This document shows, in pieces, positions 24,202 through 32,500 of a stretch of 38,334 nt of DNA. Origin of the DNA: CAZGYE01 sp964530165 (GTDB lineage Bacteria; Planctomycetota; Planctomycetia; Planctomycetales; Planctomycetaceae); NCBI GenBank assembly GCA_964530165.1, contig CAZGYE010000013.1:1-38334 (forward strand), given 5' to 3'. The stretch's first letter is position 1; each line of letters opens with the position of its first letter. Below the pieces are notes generated by a model. It did no database searches, had not been told where the DNA came from, and was given only the letters and a program-made list of their open reading frames with translations. The translations under genes and the position numbers were made by a program.

Positions 24202-24498
24202 ATGGCTGTCGCTTCTATCAAACACATTGACGTCGACGAGGACGGCATTGCGCGAATTGTCGGGAAACGGACCAAGGTCATCCAAATCGTCATGGACAAG
24301 ATGGCCAACGATTGGAATCCCGAGCAGATTCAGACGCAGTATTCGCATTTGTCGCTCGCCGAGATTCACGCCGCGTTTGCCTACTACTACGACCATCAAG
24401 CTGAGTTGGATCTGCAGATCGAGCGGGACGTCAAGGAAGCTCAGGCACGATCCGCTTCAGCAGGTGAGTCAGGCATCGTCGGAAAGCTCCAAACTTGA
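24202..24498 (+). CDS. DUF433 domain protein (antitoxin-like), apparently orphan
   Basis: A 98-residue protein. The central part, RIVGKRTKVIQIVMDKMANDWNPEQIQTQYSHLSLAEIHAAFAYYYDHQAELD, is the DUF433 winged-helix-like region found in antitoxins of DUF433/DUF5615 (PIN-like) pairs. Residues after 70 are charged and probably contact a partner. No DUF5615 toxin ORF lies within the neighbouring kilobases, so it may be orphaned. TACAAT at 24167-24172 is a possible -10 box. It is followed by a large palindromic repeat. Confidence 0.85.
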   Translation: MAVASIKHIDVDEDGIARIVGKRTKVIQIVMDKMANDWNPEQIQTQYSHLSLAEIHAAFAYYYDHQAELDLQIERDVKEAQARSASAGESGIVGKLQT

Positions 24499-24540
24499 AA
24501 ACCAAGTCCGGATTCTGCTTTGAGAGAGCACTTGAGAAGC

Positions 24541-24731
24541 CCCGTAGGGGCGAAAAGAAGATAGCCCAGGGCGCAAGCCCTGGGGTGAGTGGCCCCCGAC
24601 AAGGCAGCCCCGGCGGGGCGGCAGAACCTGTTGAACGTAAAGGGGTTCTGTCGCCCCGCCGGGGCTCGGAAATTGGGTCCGACCTCTTCCCAGGGCTTGC
24701 GCCCTGGGCTAACATTTGATGTCCCTACGGG
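24541..24731. repeat. Nested three-stem palindromic element (family D)
   Basis: Three inverted pairs nest around one centre: 9 bp (24541-24549 with 24723-24731, perfect), 23 bp (24562-24584 with 24689-24711, perfect) and 23 bp (24606-24628 with 24644-24666, one mismatch) with a 15-base loop. Each middle arm is also a hairpin, CCCAGGGC-GCAA-GCCCTGGG, with a GNRA-type loop when read on the plus strand. It occupies most of the 275-base gap between the DUF433 and aminotransferase genes. Confidence 0.92.
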
Positions 24732-24773
24732 ACTCAGAAGAGACTTTCCAGCTACCATCTGAGGTGAACCACT

Positions 24774-26198
24774 ATGCCGCCTGCCATTCAATTTTCCGGC
24801 GAGAACGAATCAAACGCTTTTCGCGAAACCATCACCCACAGAGAACCGCTCGCTCTGCGGACCTACACGCCCACTCAGGCAGTGCTGGCTCGCTCGGCCG
24901 GTGTGTTTCACTGGACGCCGGAAGGTCGGCGGCTGTACGACTACAGTTCCGGCGTGTTGGTCGCGAACCTCGGCCACAACTCGCGGCGGTGGATGCAGCG
25001 GTTTGCCGCGTACATGGGCTGGAAACCGGAGCACGTCGCCGGCGAAGGGGCCGCGGGAGACGATTACTTCCAGGCCGTCACTCTCTCGGCCTACAACGCG
25101 ATCACCGAGATCGAAGCCGCCGCCGTCGAACGCCTCGTCAAGAACGTACAGTCCTGGCCGGGCGGCGGGCGGTTGGATACGGTCCTGTGGTCCGCCTCCG
25201 GGTCGGAAGCCATCCAGAAAGCGCTCTGGTGCTGCCTGCACCGCGACGAGAAGCGCGATTTGATCATCGCCACCCGGCACGGATTCCACGGCAAGAAGGG
25301 CCTGGCCGGCGCGACGACCGGATCGGAAGACGATCCCGATTACGATCCTCGCGTGAAGTTCATCAGCTTCCCCATGGCCGAGGTCAGCGACGTGAGCCAG
25401 TACGACGACGAGTTCGACCTGTCGACCTACCGGGCCGAGCTGGATGCGTTGTGGAAGGAAAACGGCAATCGGCTCAACTGTCTGATCACCGAGCCGTACC
25501 TGGGCGGCGGTGGCAGTTACCATCCGCCGAAGTCGTACATGCAGCTTCTGGACAAGTTCTGCAAGGAGCACGACATTTTGTTCATCCTTGACGAGGTGCA
25601 GTCAAACTTCGGCCGGACCGGCTGCATGTTCGCCTTCGAGAGCTACGGCGTCGAGCCGGATTTCGACTGTCTCGGCAAGGGATTGGGCAACGGCGTGCCG
25701 GTCAGCGCGGTCGTCGGCCGCGGCGACGTGATGGCCAGCCTGACATACGGCGAGGCGTCGGACACCTGGAGCGCCAACCCGATGTCCTGCGCCGCCGTGC
25801 TAGCCACCCTCGACGAGTTCGAAACCACCGACGTGCTGGACCACGCGCGAAAACTCTCGACGATCTTCTTCGAGGGCCTGGAGAAGCTGAAAGAAACGGG
25901 CGTCATCGTCAAAGTGCGCGGCGAGGGGATGGTGTTCGGCATCGAATGCAGCGCGATGGGCGATCTGTCCGCCGCAGACGTGGCCAACAAGGTGGTCGAA
26001 ACGTGTTACCTCGGGCAGCCGGGCGGCGACGGCATCCACCTGCTCGGCCCGCTGGCCGGCACCGTCCTGAGAGTCAGCCCGCCGATGACGATGACGAGAG
26101 GGGAAGCTCACACTTCGCTCGATTTGTTGTATAATCTATTGCAGGATCTCTCCAAGCGGTTGCTGGCCAAAACCAGCAACAAACCCGTGATGCGGTGA
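24774..26198 (+). CDS. Class III PLP-dependent aminotransferase
   Basis: A 474-residue acetylornithine/4-aminobutyrate-type aminotransferase. The pyridoxal phosphate (PLP) site is visible: WSASGSEAIQKALWC (phosphate binding), HGFHGKKGL, FILDEVQSNFGRTG (Asp contacting the ring) and FDCLGKGLGNGVPVSAV, which holds the Schiff-base lysine. The family covers many substrates; the neighbours do not narrow it. The start ATG is close to a repeat, with no clear Shine-Dalgarno sequence beyond GAGGTGAAC. The C-terminal SKRLLAKTSNKPVMR tail is unremarkable. Confidence 0.92.
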   Translation: MPPAIQFSGENESNAFRETITHREPLALRTYTPTQAVLARSAGVFHWTPEGRRLYDYSSGVLVANLGHNSRRWMQRFAAYMGWKPEHVAGEGAAGDDYFQAVTLSAYNAITEIEAAAVERLVKNVQSWPGGGRLDTVLWSASGSEAIQKALWCCLHRDEKRDLIIATRHGFHGKKGLAGATTGSEDDPDYDPRVKFISFPMAEVSDVSQYDDEFDLSTYRAELDALWKENGNRLNCLITEPYLGGGGSYHPPKSYMQLLDKFCKEHDILFILDEVQSNFGRTGCMFAFESYGVEPDFDCLGKGLGNGVPVSAVVGRGDVMASLTYGEASDTWSANPMSCAAVLATLDEFETTDVLDHARKLSTIFFEGLEKLKETGVIVKVRGEGMVFGIECSAMGDLSAADVANKVVETCYLGQPGGDGIHLLGPLAGTVLRVSPPMTMTRGEAHTSLDLLYNLLQDLSKRLLAKTSNKPVMR

Positions 26199-26234
26199 CT
26201 GGCGTTTCAGCGGGCAGAGAAAGTGAGGTTTCGA

Positions 26235-26864
26235 ATGTCGAAAACGGTGACGACCATCGGGCCGCACGACCAGGGCCGGCGGATGACGCTTGAGGAGTTT
26301 GAGTTCGCTGAGGGCGTCGAAGGGCGTCTCTACGAATTGAGTCGAGGAGTTGTCACTGTGATCGACGTGCCGAAACGAAAGCATCTACTGCAGATCGAAG
26401 CGATTCGCGACCAACTCTATGCCTACAAGCTTGCGCATCCCAGCCGAATCCGCACGATTGCTACCGGCGGTGAGTGCAAGATCTTGCTTGAAGATCTCCA
26501 ATCCGAACGGCACCCTGACTTGGCAATCTACCTGAATCCTCCGCCGAACGACGACCAAGACCTCTGGTCCACCTGGATTCCCGAACTGGTGATCGAAGTC
26601 GTTTCTGCCAGTTCAGCCCATCGTGACTACGTTGAGAAACGCGAGGAGTATCTGCAGTTTGGCGTTTTGGAGTATTGGATTTTCGATTCAGACAAACAAC
26701 AGATGCTCGTCTTACGCCGTTCGCGCGGAACCTGGTCCGAGCAGGTCATGCGACCCCCGGAGATGTACCGAACCCGATTGCTTCCGGGACTGGAATTCGC
26801 CTGCCAGGCCGTCTTCGAGGCGACAGGCCCCCCAGATCGAGAATCTCGCCCAGGTTGCCATTGA
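26235..26864 (+). CDS. Uma2 family (DUF820) putative endonuclease
   Basis: A 209-residue PD-(D/E)XK-like protein. MTLEEFEFAEGVEGRLYELSRG starts the domain. HPDLAIYL, WIPELVIEVVSASSAHRDYVEKREEYLQFGVLEYWIFDSDKQQMLVL contains the acidic and lysine residues expected at the nuclease site and the GVxEYW signature. Function in vivo is unknown; these genes are widely spread in planctomycetes and cyanobacteria. ATG 26235 is preferred, with GTGAGG 7 bases upstream; GTG 26223 is an alternative. Confidence 0.9.
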   Translation: MSKTVTTIGPHDQGRRMTLEEFEFAEGVEGRLYELSRGVVTVIDVPKRKHLLQIEAIRDQLYAYKLAHPSRIRTIATGGECKILLEDLQSERHPDLAIYLNPPPNDDQDLWSTWIPELVIEVVSASSAHRDYVEKREEYLQFGVLEYWIFDSDKQQMLVLRRSRGTWSEQVMRPPEMYRTRLLPGLEFACQAVFEATGPPDRESRPGCH

Positions 26865-26939
26865 CCTGAGGGCGGCTTTCATCGATGATCTCGCGTTCCC
26901 GTCGACCCCGTGACCCAACAGAGACAGATTGTCGGTCCG

Positions 26940-28415
26940 ATGACCGGTTCGAAGCCCGACCGTTTTGAAGCGGCTCGCCTTGAAAAGCTGCAGAAGATCG
27001 AAGCCCTCGGCCACGATCCGTGGGGAGGGCGGTTCGACGGGCACATGCCCATCCGGCAGGCTCGCGAAATGTGTCCGGACGAGCCGGCCGTCAATGGGGA
27101 ACGGGTGCGCGTGGCCGGGCGGATCATGCTCCGCAACAACAAGGGGAAGCTGCGCTTCTACCACATCCAGGACTGGACGGGACGCATCCAGTTGATGATT
27201 TCCCGCCGCGACGTCTCCGACGAGCAGTGGGAACTGGTCACCGCGACCGATCTGGGCGACCTGGTCGGCGTCGACGGGGTGTTGAGGCGGACACAGACCG
27301 GCGAGATCAGCGTATTCGTCGAGAAGCTCACCATCCTCTGCAAGTCGCTCGCGCAGCCGCCGGAGAAGTTTCACGGGGCCAAAGACACCGAGATGCTGCT
27401 GCGGCAGCGGCACCTCGACCTGATCTACAACGAAGGCGTGCTGCCGCGGATGCTCAAGCGGACGCAGATCATCGACTCCGTCCGGCAGACGCTGCGCGGA
27501 CAGGGATACTTTGAAGTCGAGACGCCGCAGCTACACGCGATTGCCGGCGGAGCGGCCGCCCGACCGTTCATCACGCATCACAATACTCTGGAGATGCAGC
27601 TTTATCTGCGGATCGCGCTGGAACTGCATCTGAAGCGGCTGATGGTCGGCGGCATCGAGCGGGTCTACGAAATCGGCCGCGTGTTCCGCAACGAGGGGAT
27701 CGACGCCACGCACAACCCCGAATTCACGATGATCGAAATCTACCAGGCTTACGGCAACTACGAGACGATGATGGACCTGACCGAGTCGATCATCGTGGGC
27801 GCCGTCAAGTCTCTGGGAGACGAGACGGTCCTGCCGTGGGGCGAAGAAACGATCGACTACGCACCCCCCTGGCCGCGGCGAACGTATGCCGAGCTGTTCG
27901 CCGAACACGCCGGCTGCAACATGCACGACGAAGCCGCAGTTCGTGACCTGGCCCACCGGCACGAGATCGAAACCAAAGGTGTCCATCCCGACGTGATCGT
28001 CAACGAGGTGTTCGAAGCGACCGTCGAGGACAAATTGATCGGCCCGTTGTTCGTCATCGACTACCCGGCTTCCATCTGCCCGTTGACAAAACGGAAGCGA
28101 GACGACCCGGCGATTGCCGAGCGGTTCGAGCTGTTCGTCCAGGGGATGGAGATCGCCAACGCGTACACCGAGCTGAACGACCCGCGGCTGCAGGAGGAAC
28201 TGTTCCGCACACAGTTGACCGGGCTGCCGGAAGAAGAATCGATGGCCAAAATGGACCACGATTTCGTGCGAGCTTTGAAGGTCGGCATGCCCCCGGCGGG
28301 CGGTTTGGGCATTGGCATCGACCGGCTGGTGATGCTGCTCACCGACAGCCGCTCGATTCGGGACGTGATTTTCTTCCCGCTGTTACGACCTGAAAATCCG
28401 GAGGTTAGTGAATAG
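26940..28415 (+). CDS. lysS: Lysine--tRNA ligase (class II)
   Basis: A 491-residue synthetase. The OB-fold anticodon domain (about 45-140, VRVAGRIMLRNNKGKLRFYHIQDWTGRIQLM) is followed by the class II core: motif 1 (GYFEVETPQLHAIAGGAAARPF), motif 2 (FRNEGIDATHNPEFTMIEIYQAY) and motif 3 (GLGIGIDRLVMLLTDS). Signature residues for lysine recognition (GMEIANAYTELNDP) are present. The ATG at 26940 gives a normal-length N-terminus; GTG 26910 would add 10 residues. It stands alone between a Uma2 gene and a small unknown gene. Confidence 0.96.
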   Translation: MTGSKPDRFEAARLEKLQKIEALGHDPWGGRFDGHMPIRQAREMCPDEPAVNGERVRVAGRIMLRNNKGKLRFYHIQDWTGRIQLMISRRDVSDEQWELVTATDLGDLVGVDGVLRRTQTGEISVFVEKLTILCKSLAQPPEKFHGAKDTEMLLRQRHLDLIYNEGVLPRMLKRTQIIDSVRQTLRGQGYFEVETPQLHAIAGGAAARPFITHHNTLEMQLYLRIALELHLKRLMVGGIERVYEIGRVFRNEGIDATHNPEFTMIEIYQAYGNYETMMDLTESIIVGAVKSLGDETVLPWGEETIDYAPPWPRRTYAELFAEHAGCNMHDEAAVRDLAHRHEIETKGVHPDVIVNEVFEATVEDKLIGPLFVIDYPASICPLTKRKRDDPAIAERFELFVQGMEIANAYTELNDPRLQEELFRTQLTGLPEEESMAKMDHDFVRALKVGMPPAGGLGIGIDRLVMLLTDSRSIRDVIFFPLLRPENPEVSE

Positions 28416-28486
28416 CGGTTATGGATTAGGGATGAAGACTGGGCTGTGCCTACCGAGGAATACTGAAGTTTGATCGAAGAAACCAG

Positions 28487-28500
28487 CCGGCTCACGCCGG
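28487..28500. repeat. Short hairpin CCGGC-TCAC-GCCGG
   Basis: A 5-bp stem with a TCAC loop, just ahead of the start of the next small gene. It looks like a remnant of an interspersed repeat rather than a terminator. Confidence 0.4.
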
Positions 28501-28509
28501 CCGCTCGCT

Positions 28510-28845
28510 ATGGACCCTGTAGAAAGCAAACTGAAAACACACTCGTTCACGATCATCCTCGCGGACGCGCAGGACGTCGTCGTCGACATGAGCATGACGC
28601 AGGAGAAGTTTCTGCGAATGTCCGATGCCCTGTTTGAGGCAGGGTGTGATGACGGCTCGCCCGCTGTTTGCCGCGGTTTGGTCGTGGTCAATTTTGACCG
28701 CGAGGCAGAGACGTTGCGGACTGCCATCGAATCGGCCGTTGCTGATGTCCAGCGCGCTGGCTACCGCGTCGCTCGTGTCGAGCCGAGCGAACGTGAAACC
28801 TTCGATGAAATCAACGCCGAATTAAGCACACGCCTGAATCGTTGA
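28510..28845 (+). CDS. Small conserved hypothetical protein with ALFEAGCDDG motif
   Basis: A 111-residue acidic protein without membrane segments. It begins KTHSFTIILADAQDVVVDM and has DALFEAGCDDGSPAVCRGLVVVNFDREAETLRTAIESAVADVQRAGYRVARVEP. This layout, a beta strand followed by the GCDDG turn and a helix, is that of a small protein family often seen next to regulators or toxin genes. I do not recognise a named function. It is transcribed with lysS and the ABC permease on the same strand, but a gap of about 95 bases precedes it. Confidence 0.7.
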   Translation: MDPVESKLKTHSFTIILADAQDVVVDMSMTQEKFLRMSDALFEAGCDDGSPAVCRGLVVVNFDREAETLRTAIESAVADVQRAGYRVARVEPSERETFDEINAELSTRLNR

Positions 28846-28894
28846 TCAACGGAACGGAGTCCCGAAACACTTCTTCCGGCAAAGGATTGCCACA

Positions 28895-30529
28895 ATGTAC
28901 AAGATTTTGCTCTGCCTGCGTTATTTGCGAACGCGTTACATTGCTTTGGCCAGCGTCGTCAGCGTGATGCTGGGCGTGGCCACGATGATTGTGGTCAATA
29001 GCGTGATGGCCGGTTTCAGCACTGAGATGCGGGACCGCATTCACGGCATTCTGGCCGACGTGATTGTCGAATCCAACAACCTTGACGGAGTGGATGACCC
29101 CGAGGGGCATCTCGCCCTCGTCCGCGAGGTAGCCGGCGAGTACATCGACGGAATGACGGCCACCGTCGAGGTGTACGGGATGCTCAGCTTCCAGTATTTG
29201 GGGCAGTGGATGACGCGGCCGGTCACGCTGATCGGCATCAAACCGGAAGGCAAAGCACGGGTCGGGCCGTTCAAAGATTACCTTGTCAGCCACCACGACG
29301 TGACCGAGCGCGATCCGAAAACCGGCGAGCAGATTGTCGTCCGGCCGGCATTGCGACCGCCTGACGAGCCTCCCAGTTGGAACTTGACGGCCGAAGCAAT
29401 GGAGTATCGCAGCAATCGGGTGAATCGTCAGCGGCGGTTTCAAGAGTCTCTTCTTGAGGAAGAACAGCCGAAGCAGGACGATTCCAAACTGTTCGCCCCG
29501 CCCGGTCCCGAACCGGCTGAGACGACAGAGATGGAACCTGCCGCCGGCCCGCCAAACTTTGCGGGTGAGCCGGTCGAAACGAATGACCTTCCGATGGATC
29601 CATTTTCCGAACAGAAAGAAGACGCAACACAACTGTCCGGCGACGACGCGGCCGCTCCGCAGGAAGGTCGTGTGATCATCGGCATCGGCCTGATCAGCTT
29701 TCCTTATGAAGATAAAAAGACCGGGAGGGTGAAGACCAGAATGATGATTCGGCCCGGCGACGACGTGAAGATCAGCACGGTCACCGCTGGCCGCCCGCCC
29801 GCCCCGGCGCACTTCTTTGCCACGATGGTCGATGGCTTCAAAAGCGGCATGAGCGAGTACGACTCGAACCTGGTGTTCTGCAACCTGGAAAAACTGCAAA
29901 AGGTTCGCGGCATGATCGATCCGACATCGGGCGTCCGCGCCATCACGTCGATCCAGATCAAGCTGAAGGATTTCGCCGACTCCGACGAGGTGGTCAGGCG
30001 TTTGAAGGGGGCGTTTCCGCTCGGCGTGTACTCGGTGCGCACATGGGAACAAAAGCAGGGGCCGTTGTTGGCCGCCGTCGATGTCGAGTCGGCCATTCTG
30101 AACGTCCTGTTGTTCCTGATTATCGCGGTGGCCGGTTTCGGGATTCTGGCCATCTTCTTCATGATCGTTGTGGAAAAAACTCGCGACATCGGCATCCTCA
30201 AGGCTTTGGGGGCCAGCTCGCAGGGTGTAATGAGCATCTTCCTGTCGTACGGGCTGGCGCTGGGCATTGTCGGTAGCGGCGTGGGAGTCGTCTTGGGGTT
30301 GCTCTTCGTCAGGTACATCAACGTGGTCGAATCGTGGATCACCTGGTTGATTGGCCGCAAGGTGTTCGACGAACGCATTTACTATTTTCCGGAGATCCCG
30401 ACCGACGTGGACCCGATGATGGTGATCTGGGTGGCGATCGGCGCGATGGTGATCGCCGTATTGGCCAGCGTCTTGCCGGCCCGCCGGGCCGCTCGGCTGC
30501 ATCCGGTCGAAGCGCTCAGATATGAGTGA
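28895..30529 (+). CDS. ABC transporter permease (LolC/E- or FtsX-like)
   Basis: A 544-residue MacB/FtsX-type permease. There is one N-terminal membrane helix (ALASVVSVMLGVATMIVVNSVM, about residues 16-37), a long periplasmic domain, and three C-terminal helices beginning near AILNVLLFLIIAVAGFGILAIFFMIV. The EKTRDIGILKALGASSQGVMSIF motif that contacts the ATPase is clear. Within the periplasmic domain, residues about 185-250 are Pro/Glu/Asp-rich low-complexity sequence. The C-terminal LPARRAARLHPVEALRYE is typical. The ATPase gene starts 8 bases after the stop. Lipoprotein release or export is inferred from family resemblance. Confidence 0.92.
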   Translation: MYKILLCLRYLRTRYIALASVVSVMLGVATMIVVNSVMAGFSTEMRDRIHGILADVIVESNNLDGVDDPEGHLALVREVAGEYIDGMTATVEVYGMLSFQYLGQWMTRPVTLIGIKPEGKARVGPFKDYLVSHHDVTERDPKTGEQIVVRPALRPPDEPPSWNLTAEAMEYRSNRVNRQRRFQESLLEEEQPKQDDSKLFAPPGPEPAETTEMEPAAGPPNFAGEPVETNDLPMDPFSEQKEDATQLSGDDAAAPQEGRVIIGIGLISFPYEDKKTGRVKTRMMIRPGDDVKISTVTAGRPPAPAHFFATMVDGFKSGMSEYDSNLVFCNLEKLQKVRGMIDPTSGVRAITSIQIKLKDFADSDEVVRRLKGAFPLGVYSVRTWEQKQGPLLAAVDVESAILNVLLFLIIAVAGFGILAIFFMIVVEKTRDIGILKALGASSQGVMSIFLSYGLALGIVGSGVGVVLGLLFVRYINVVESWITWLIGRKVFDERIYYFPEIPTDVDPMMVIWVAIGAMVIAVLASVLPARRAARLHPVEALRYE

Positions 30530-30537
30530 GGAGAATC

Positions 30538-31269
30538 ATGTCGCAACCACACATTCACGCCGTCGCCCTGGAGAAATCGTATCGCAAGGGGCAGCACACA
30601 ATTCCCGTTTTGCAGGGGGTCGACATCCCCGTTTGCAAGGGTGATTTCATCTCGATCGTGGGGCAATCGGGTTGCGGCAAGAGTACGTTGCTGCACCTTT
30701 TGGGATTGCTCGACCCGCCCGACGTCGGTGAGATTCTGCTCGATGGACAGCGGATCGACGATCTGCCGGCCCGCACCCGCGACAAGCTGCGCAATCGGGT
30801 GTTCGGTTTTATTTTTCAGTTCTATCACCTGTTGCCCGAATTGAATCTGGCGGAGAACGTGCTGATGCCGTTGATGATTCGCCAATCGCTGCCGGCGTAT
30901 TGGAAACGGCGGAAGGAGTATCGGGACCTCGCGCTGGACATCATCCAGACGGTGGGGCTGGAGCACCGCATCCGCCACAAGCCGTCTGAGCTTTCCGGCG
31001 GCGAAATGCAGCGGGCGGCGATTGCCCGCGCCCTGGTGGCAAGCCCCCAAATCCTGCTAGCCGACGAACCGACCGGCAACCTCGATGCCCAGACGGGTCA
31101 GGAGATCATGGACCTGTTGACAAGCTTGAACGAGCAGCAACATCTCACTATCATCATGGTCACTCATGATGTCGCGATCGCCCAACAGGCGCACCGCACG
31201 GTGCGTCTGGCTGAAGGATGCATCGAAACGCTCAAAGAATCGCATTGTAAATTGCAAGTTGCAAGTTGA
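30538..31269 (+). CDS. ABC transporter ATP-binding protein (LolD-like)
   Basis: A 243-residue ATPase of the MacB/LolD group, partner of the upstream permease. Walker A is GQSGCGKST, the signature is LSGGEMQRAAIARAL, Walker B is ILLADEPTGNLD and the switch is VTHD. The FQFYHLLPELNLAENVLMPL segment is characteristic of this group. ATG 30538 is chosen with TGAGGAGA upstream; a GTG at 30526 overlaps the permease stop. The last residues (CKLQVAS) are encoded by short TTGCAAGT repeats and may be an extended tail. Confidence 0.94.
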   Translation: MSQPHIHAVALEKSYRKGQHTIPVLQGVDIPVCKGDFISIVGQSGCGKSTLLHLLGLLDPPDVGEILLDGQRIDDLPARTRDKLRNRVFGFIFQFYHLLPELNLAENVLMPLMIRQSLPAYWKRRKEYRDLALDIIQTVGLEHRIRHKPSELSGGEMQRAAIARALVASPQILLADEPTGNLDAQTGQEIMDLLTSLNEQQHLTIIMVTHDVAIAQQAHRTVRLAEGCIETLKESHCKLQVAS

Positions 31270-31304
31270 CGCATGCAAATTCAGTAGTTCCAAATTTCGA
31301 ATGT

Positions 31305-31382
31305 GGGTGGCTGGGTCAGAGCGAAAGCGATGGCCCAGATCCGCGACTTCCGGGCCTTCCCGTTGGTCAGACCCGGCCACCC
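31305..31382. repeat. Palindromic element (family E) downstream of the LolD-like gene
   Basis: Inverted arms of 13 bases at 31305-31317 and 31370-31382 (one mismatch), with an inner GGCCC/GGGCC pair. A second weak inverted repeat follows around 31426-31495. No gene was found in the 288-base gap. Confidence 0.8.
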
Positions 31383-31557
31383 GACATCTGAAGCAAATTC
31401 CTCTCCATAATGTGTTTCGTGGTAAGAAAAGGATTATTAGGAAACCAGGAAAGCAGGAATCTCGGGAACCGTCTTTCTCCCTGGATTTCTAATTTCCTCA
31501 TCATTGCATTCGGCTAAACAGTTACGCATTTTGAACTTTTCATTTTGCAAGTTCCCT

Positions 31558-32424
31558 ATGTCGTCAGTAGTTTCCATCAACGGCACGCTCGTTCCGAAGG
31601 ACGAAGCCCGCATTAGCGTCTTCGACCACGGGCTGCTTTACGGCGACGGTGTGTTCGAAGGCATCCGTGTCTACGGGGGGCGGAGTTTCCTGCTGGCGGA
31701 ACACGTCGCGAGGCTGTACGAAAGCGCCAAAGCCATCCGGCTGGAGATCCCGCTTTCCGCAGCCGAGATGACCGCAACCGTCGAAGAAACGATCACAGCC
31801 AACGGAATTGACGACGGTTATGTCCGACTGGTGGTCACGCGCGGAGCGGGAACGCTGGGGCTCGACATTCGCAAGACGAGTGATCCGCAAGTTATCATCA
31901 TCGCGGATACGATCACGCTGTACCCGCCGGAAATCTACGAGAACGGGATGCAGTTGGTCACGGCCAGCACGATTCGCAACCACCCGAGTGCGGTTTCTCC
32001 GCGCATTAAGTCGCTGAACTATCTGAACAACATCCTGGCGAAGATCGAAGGGACCGACGCCGGCACCGTCGAAGCGCTGATGTTGAACCACAAGGGCGAA
32101 GTGGCCGAATGCAGCGGCGACAATGTTTTCGTCGTCAAAGGCGGCCTGCTGAAGACGCCGCCCGCCGATGCCGGTATTCTGGAAGGCATCACGAGAAACG
32201 CCGTGATCCGGCTGGCGCGCCGGGCGGGGCTGACCGTCGAGGAGACGGCGTTGATTCGGCACGACATCTACATCGCCGACGAATGTTTTCTCACGGGAAC
32301 CGCGGCGGAAGTCATCGCGGTCGTCAGTCTCGACGGACGCACCGTCGGCGACGGCAAACCCGGGCCGATCACCAAAGACCTCCGGCGCCGTTTCCAGGAA
32401 TTGACGCGCCGCAGCTCATCTTGA
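31558..32424 (+). CDS. ilvE: Branched-chain amino acid aminotransferase-like protein (class IV)
   Basis: A 288-residue fold-type IV PLP enzyme. VSVFDHGLLYGDGVFEGIRVYGG-type N-terminus, SPRIKSLNYLNNILAKIE with the Schiff-base lysine, and SGDNVFVVKGGLLKTPPADAGILEGITRNAVIRLA (PLP phosphate binding) are all present. It could transaminate Val, Leu and Ile; D-amino-acid or 4-amino-4-deoxychorismate enzymes are close relatives, so the exact substrate is less certain. ATG 31558 is used. The stop overlaps a candidate promoter for the next gene. Confidence 0.88.
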   Translation: MSSVVSINGTLVPKDEARISVFDHGLLYGDGVFEGIRVYGGRSFLLAEHVARLYESAKAIRLEIPLSAAEMTATVEETITANGIDDGYVRLVVTRGAGTLGLDIRKTSDPQVIIIADTITLYPPEIYENGMQLVTASTIRNHPSAVSPRIKSLNYLNNILAKIEGTDAGTVEALMLNHKGEVAECSGDNVFVVKGGLLKTPPADAGILEGITRNAVIRLARRAGLTVEETALIRHDIYIADECFLTGTAAEVIAVVSLDGRTVGDGKPGPITKDLRRRFQELTRRSSS

Positions 32425-32449
32425 CACAGACCGCCTGGCCGCGTAAGTT
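32421..32449 (+). promoter_or_regulatory. Candidate promoter of the DegT gene, overlapping the ilvE stop
   Basis: TTGACA (32421-32426, perfect -35) and TAAGTT (32444-32449) with a 17-base spacer. The -35 contains the ilvE stop codon. CCGCG/CGCGG followed by five T (32439-32461) in the same place could be a weak terminator, so the region may do both. Confidence 0.4.
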
Positions 32450-32500
32450 ATCGCGGTTTTTCTGACGATCCGTAGGTTCTCGAAGCGAATGGAGTCGCTG

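Noticed and set aside
28811..30502. 563-codon minus-strand ORF opposite the ABC permease
   Set aside because: Composition is that of a reverse-strand shadow; the permease motifs on the plus strand are clear.
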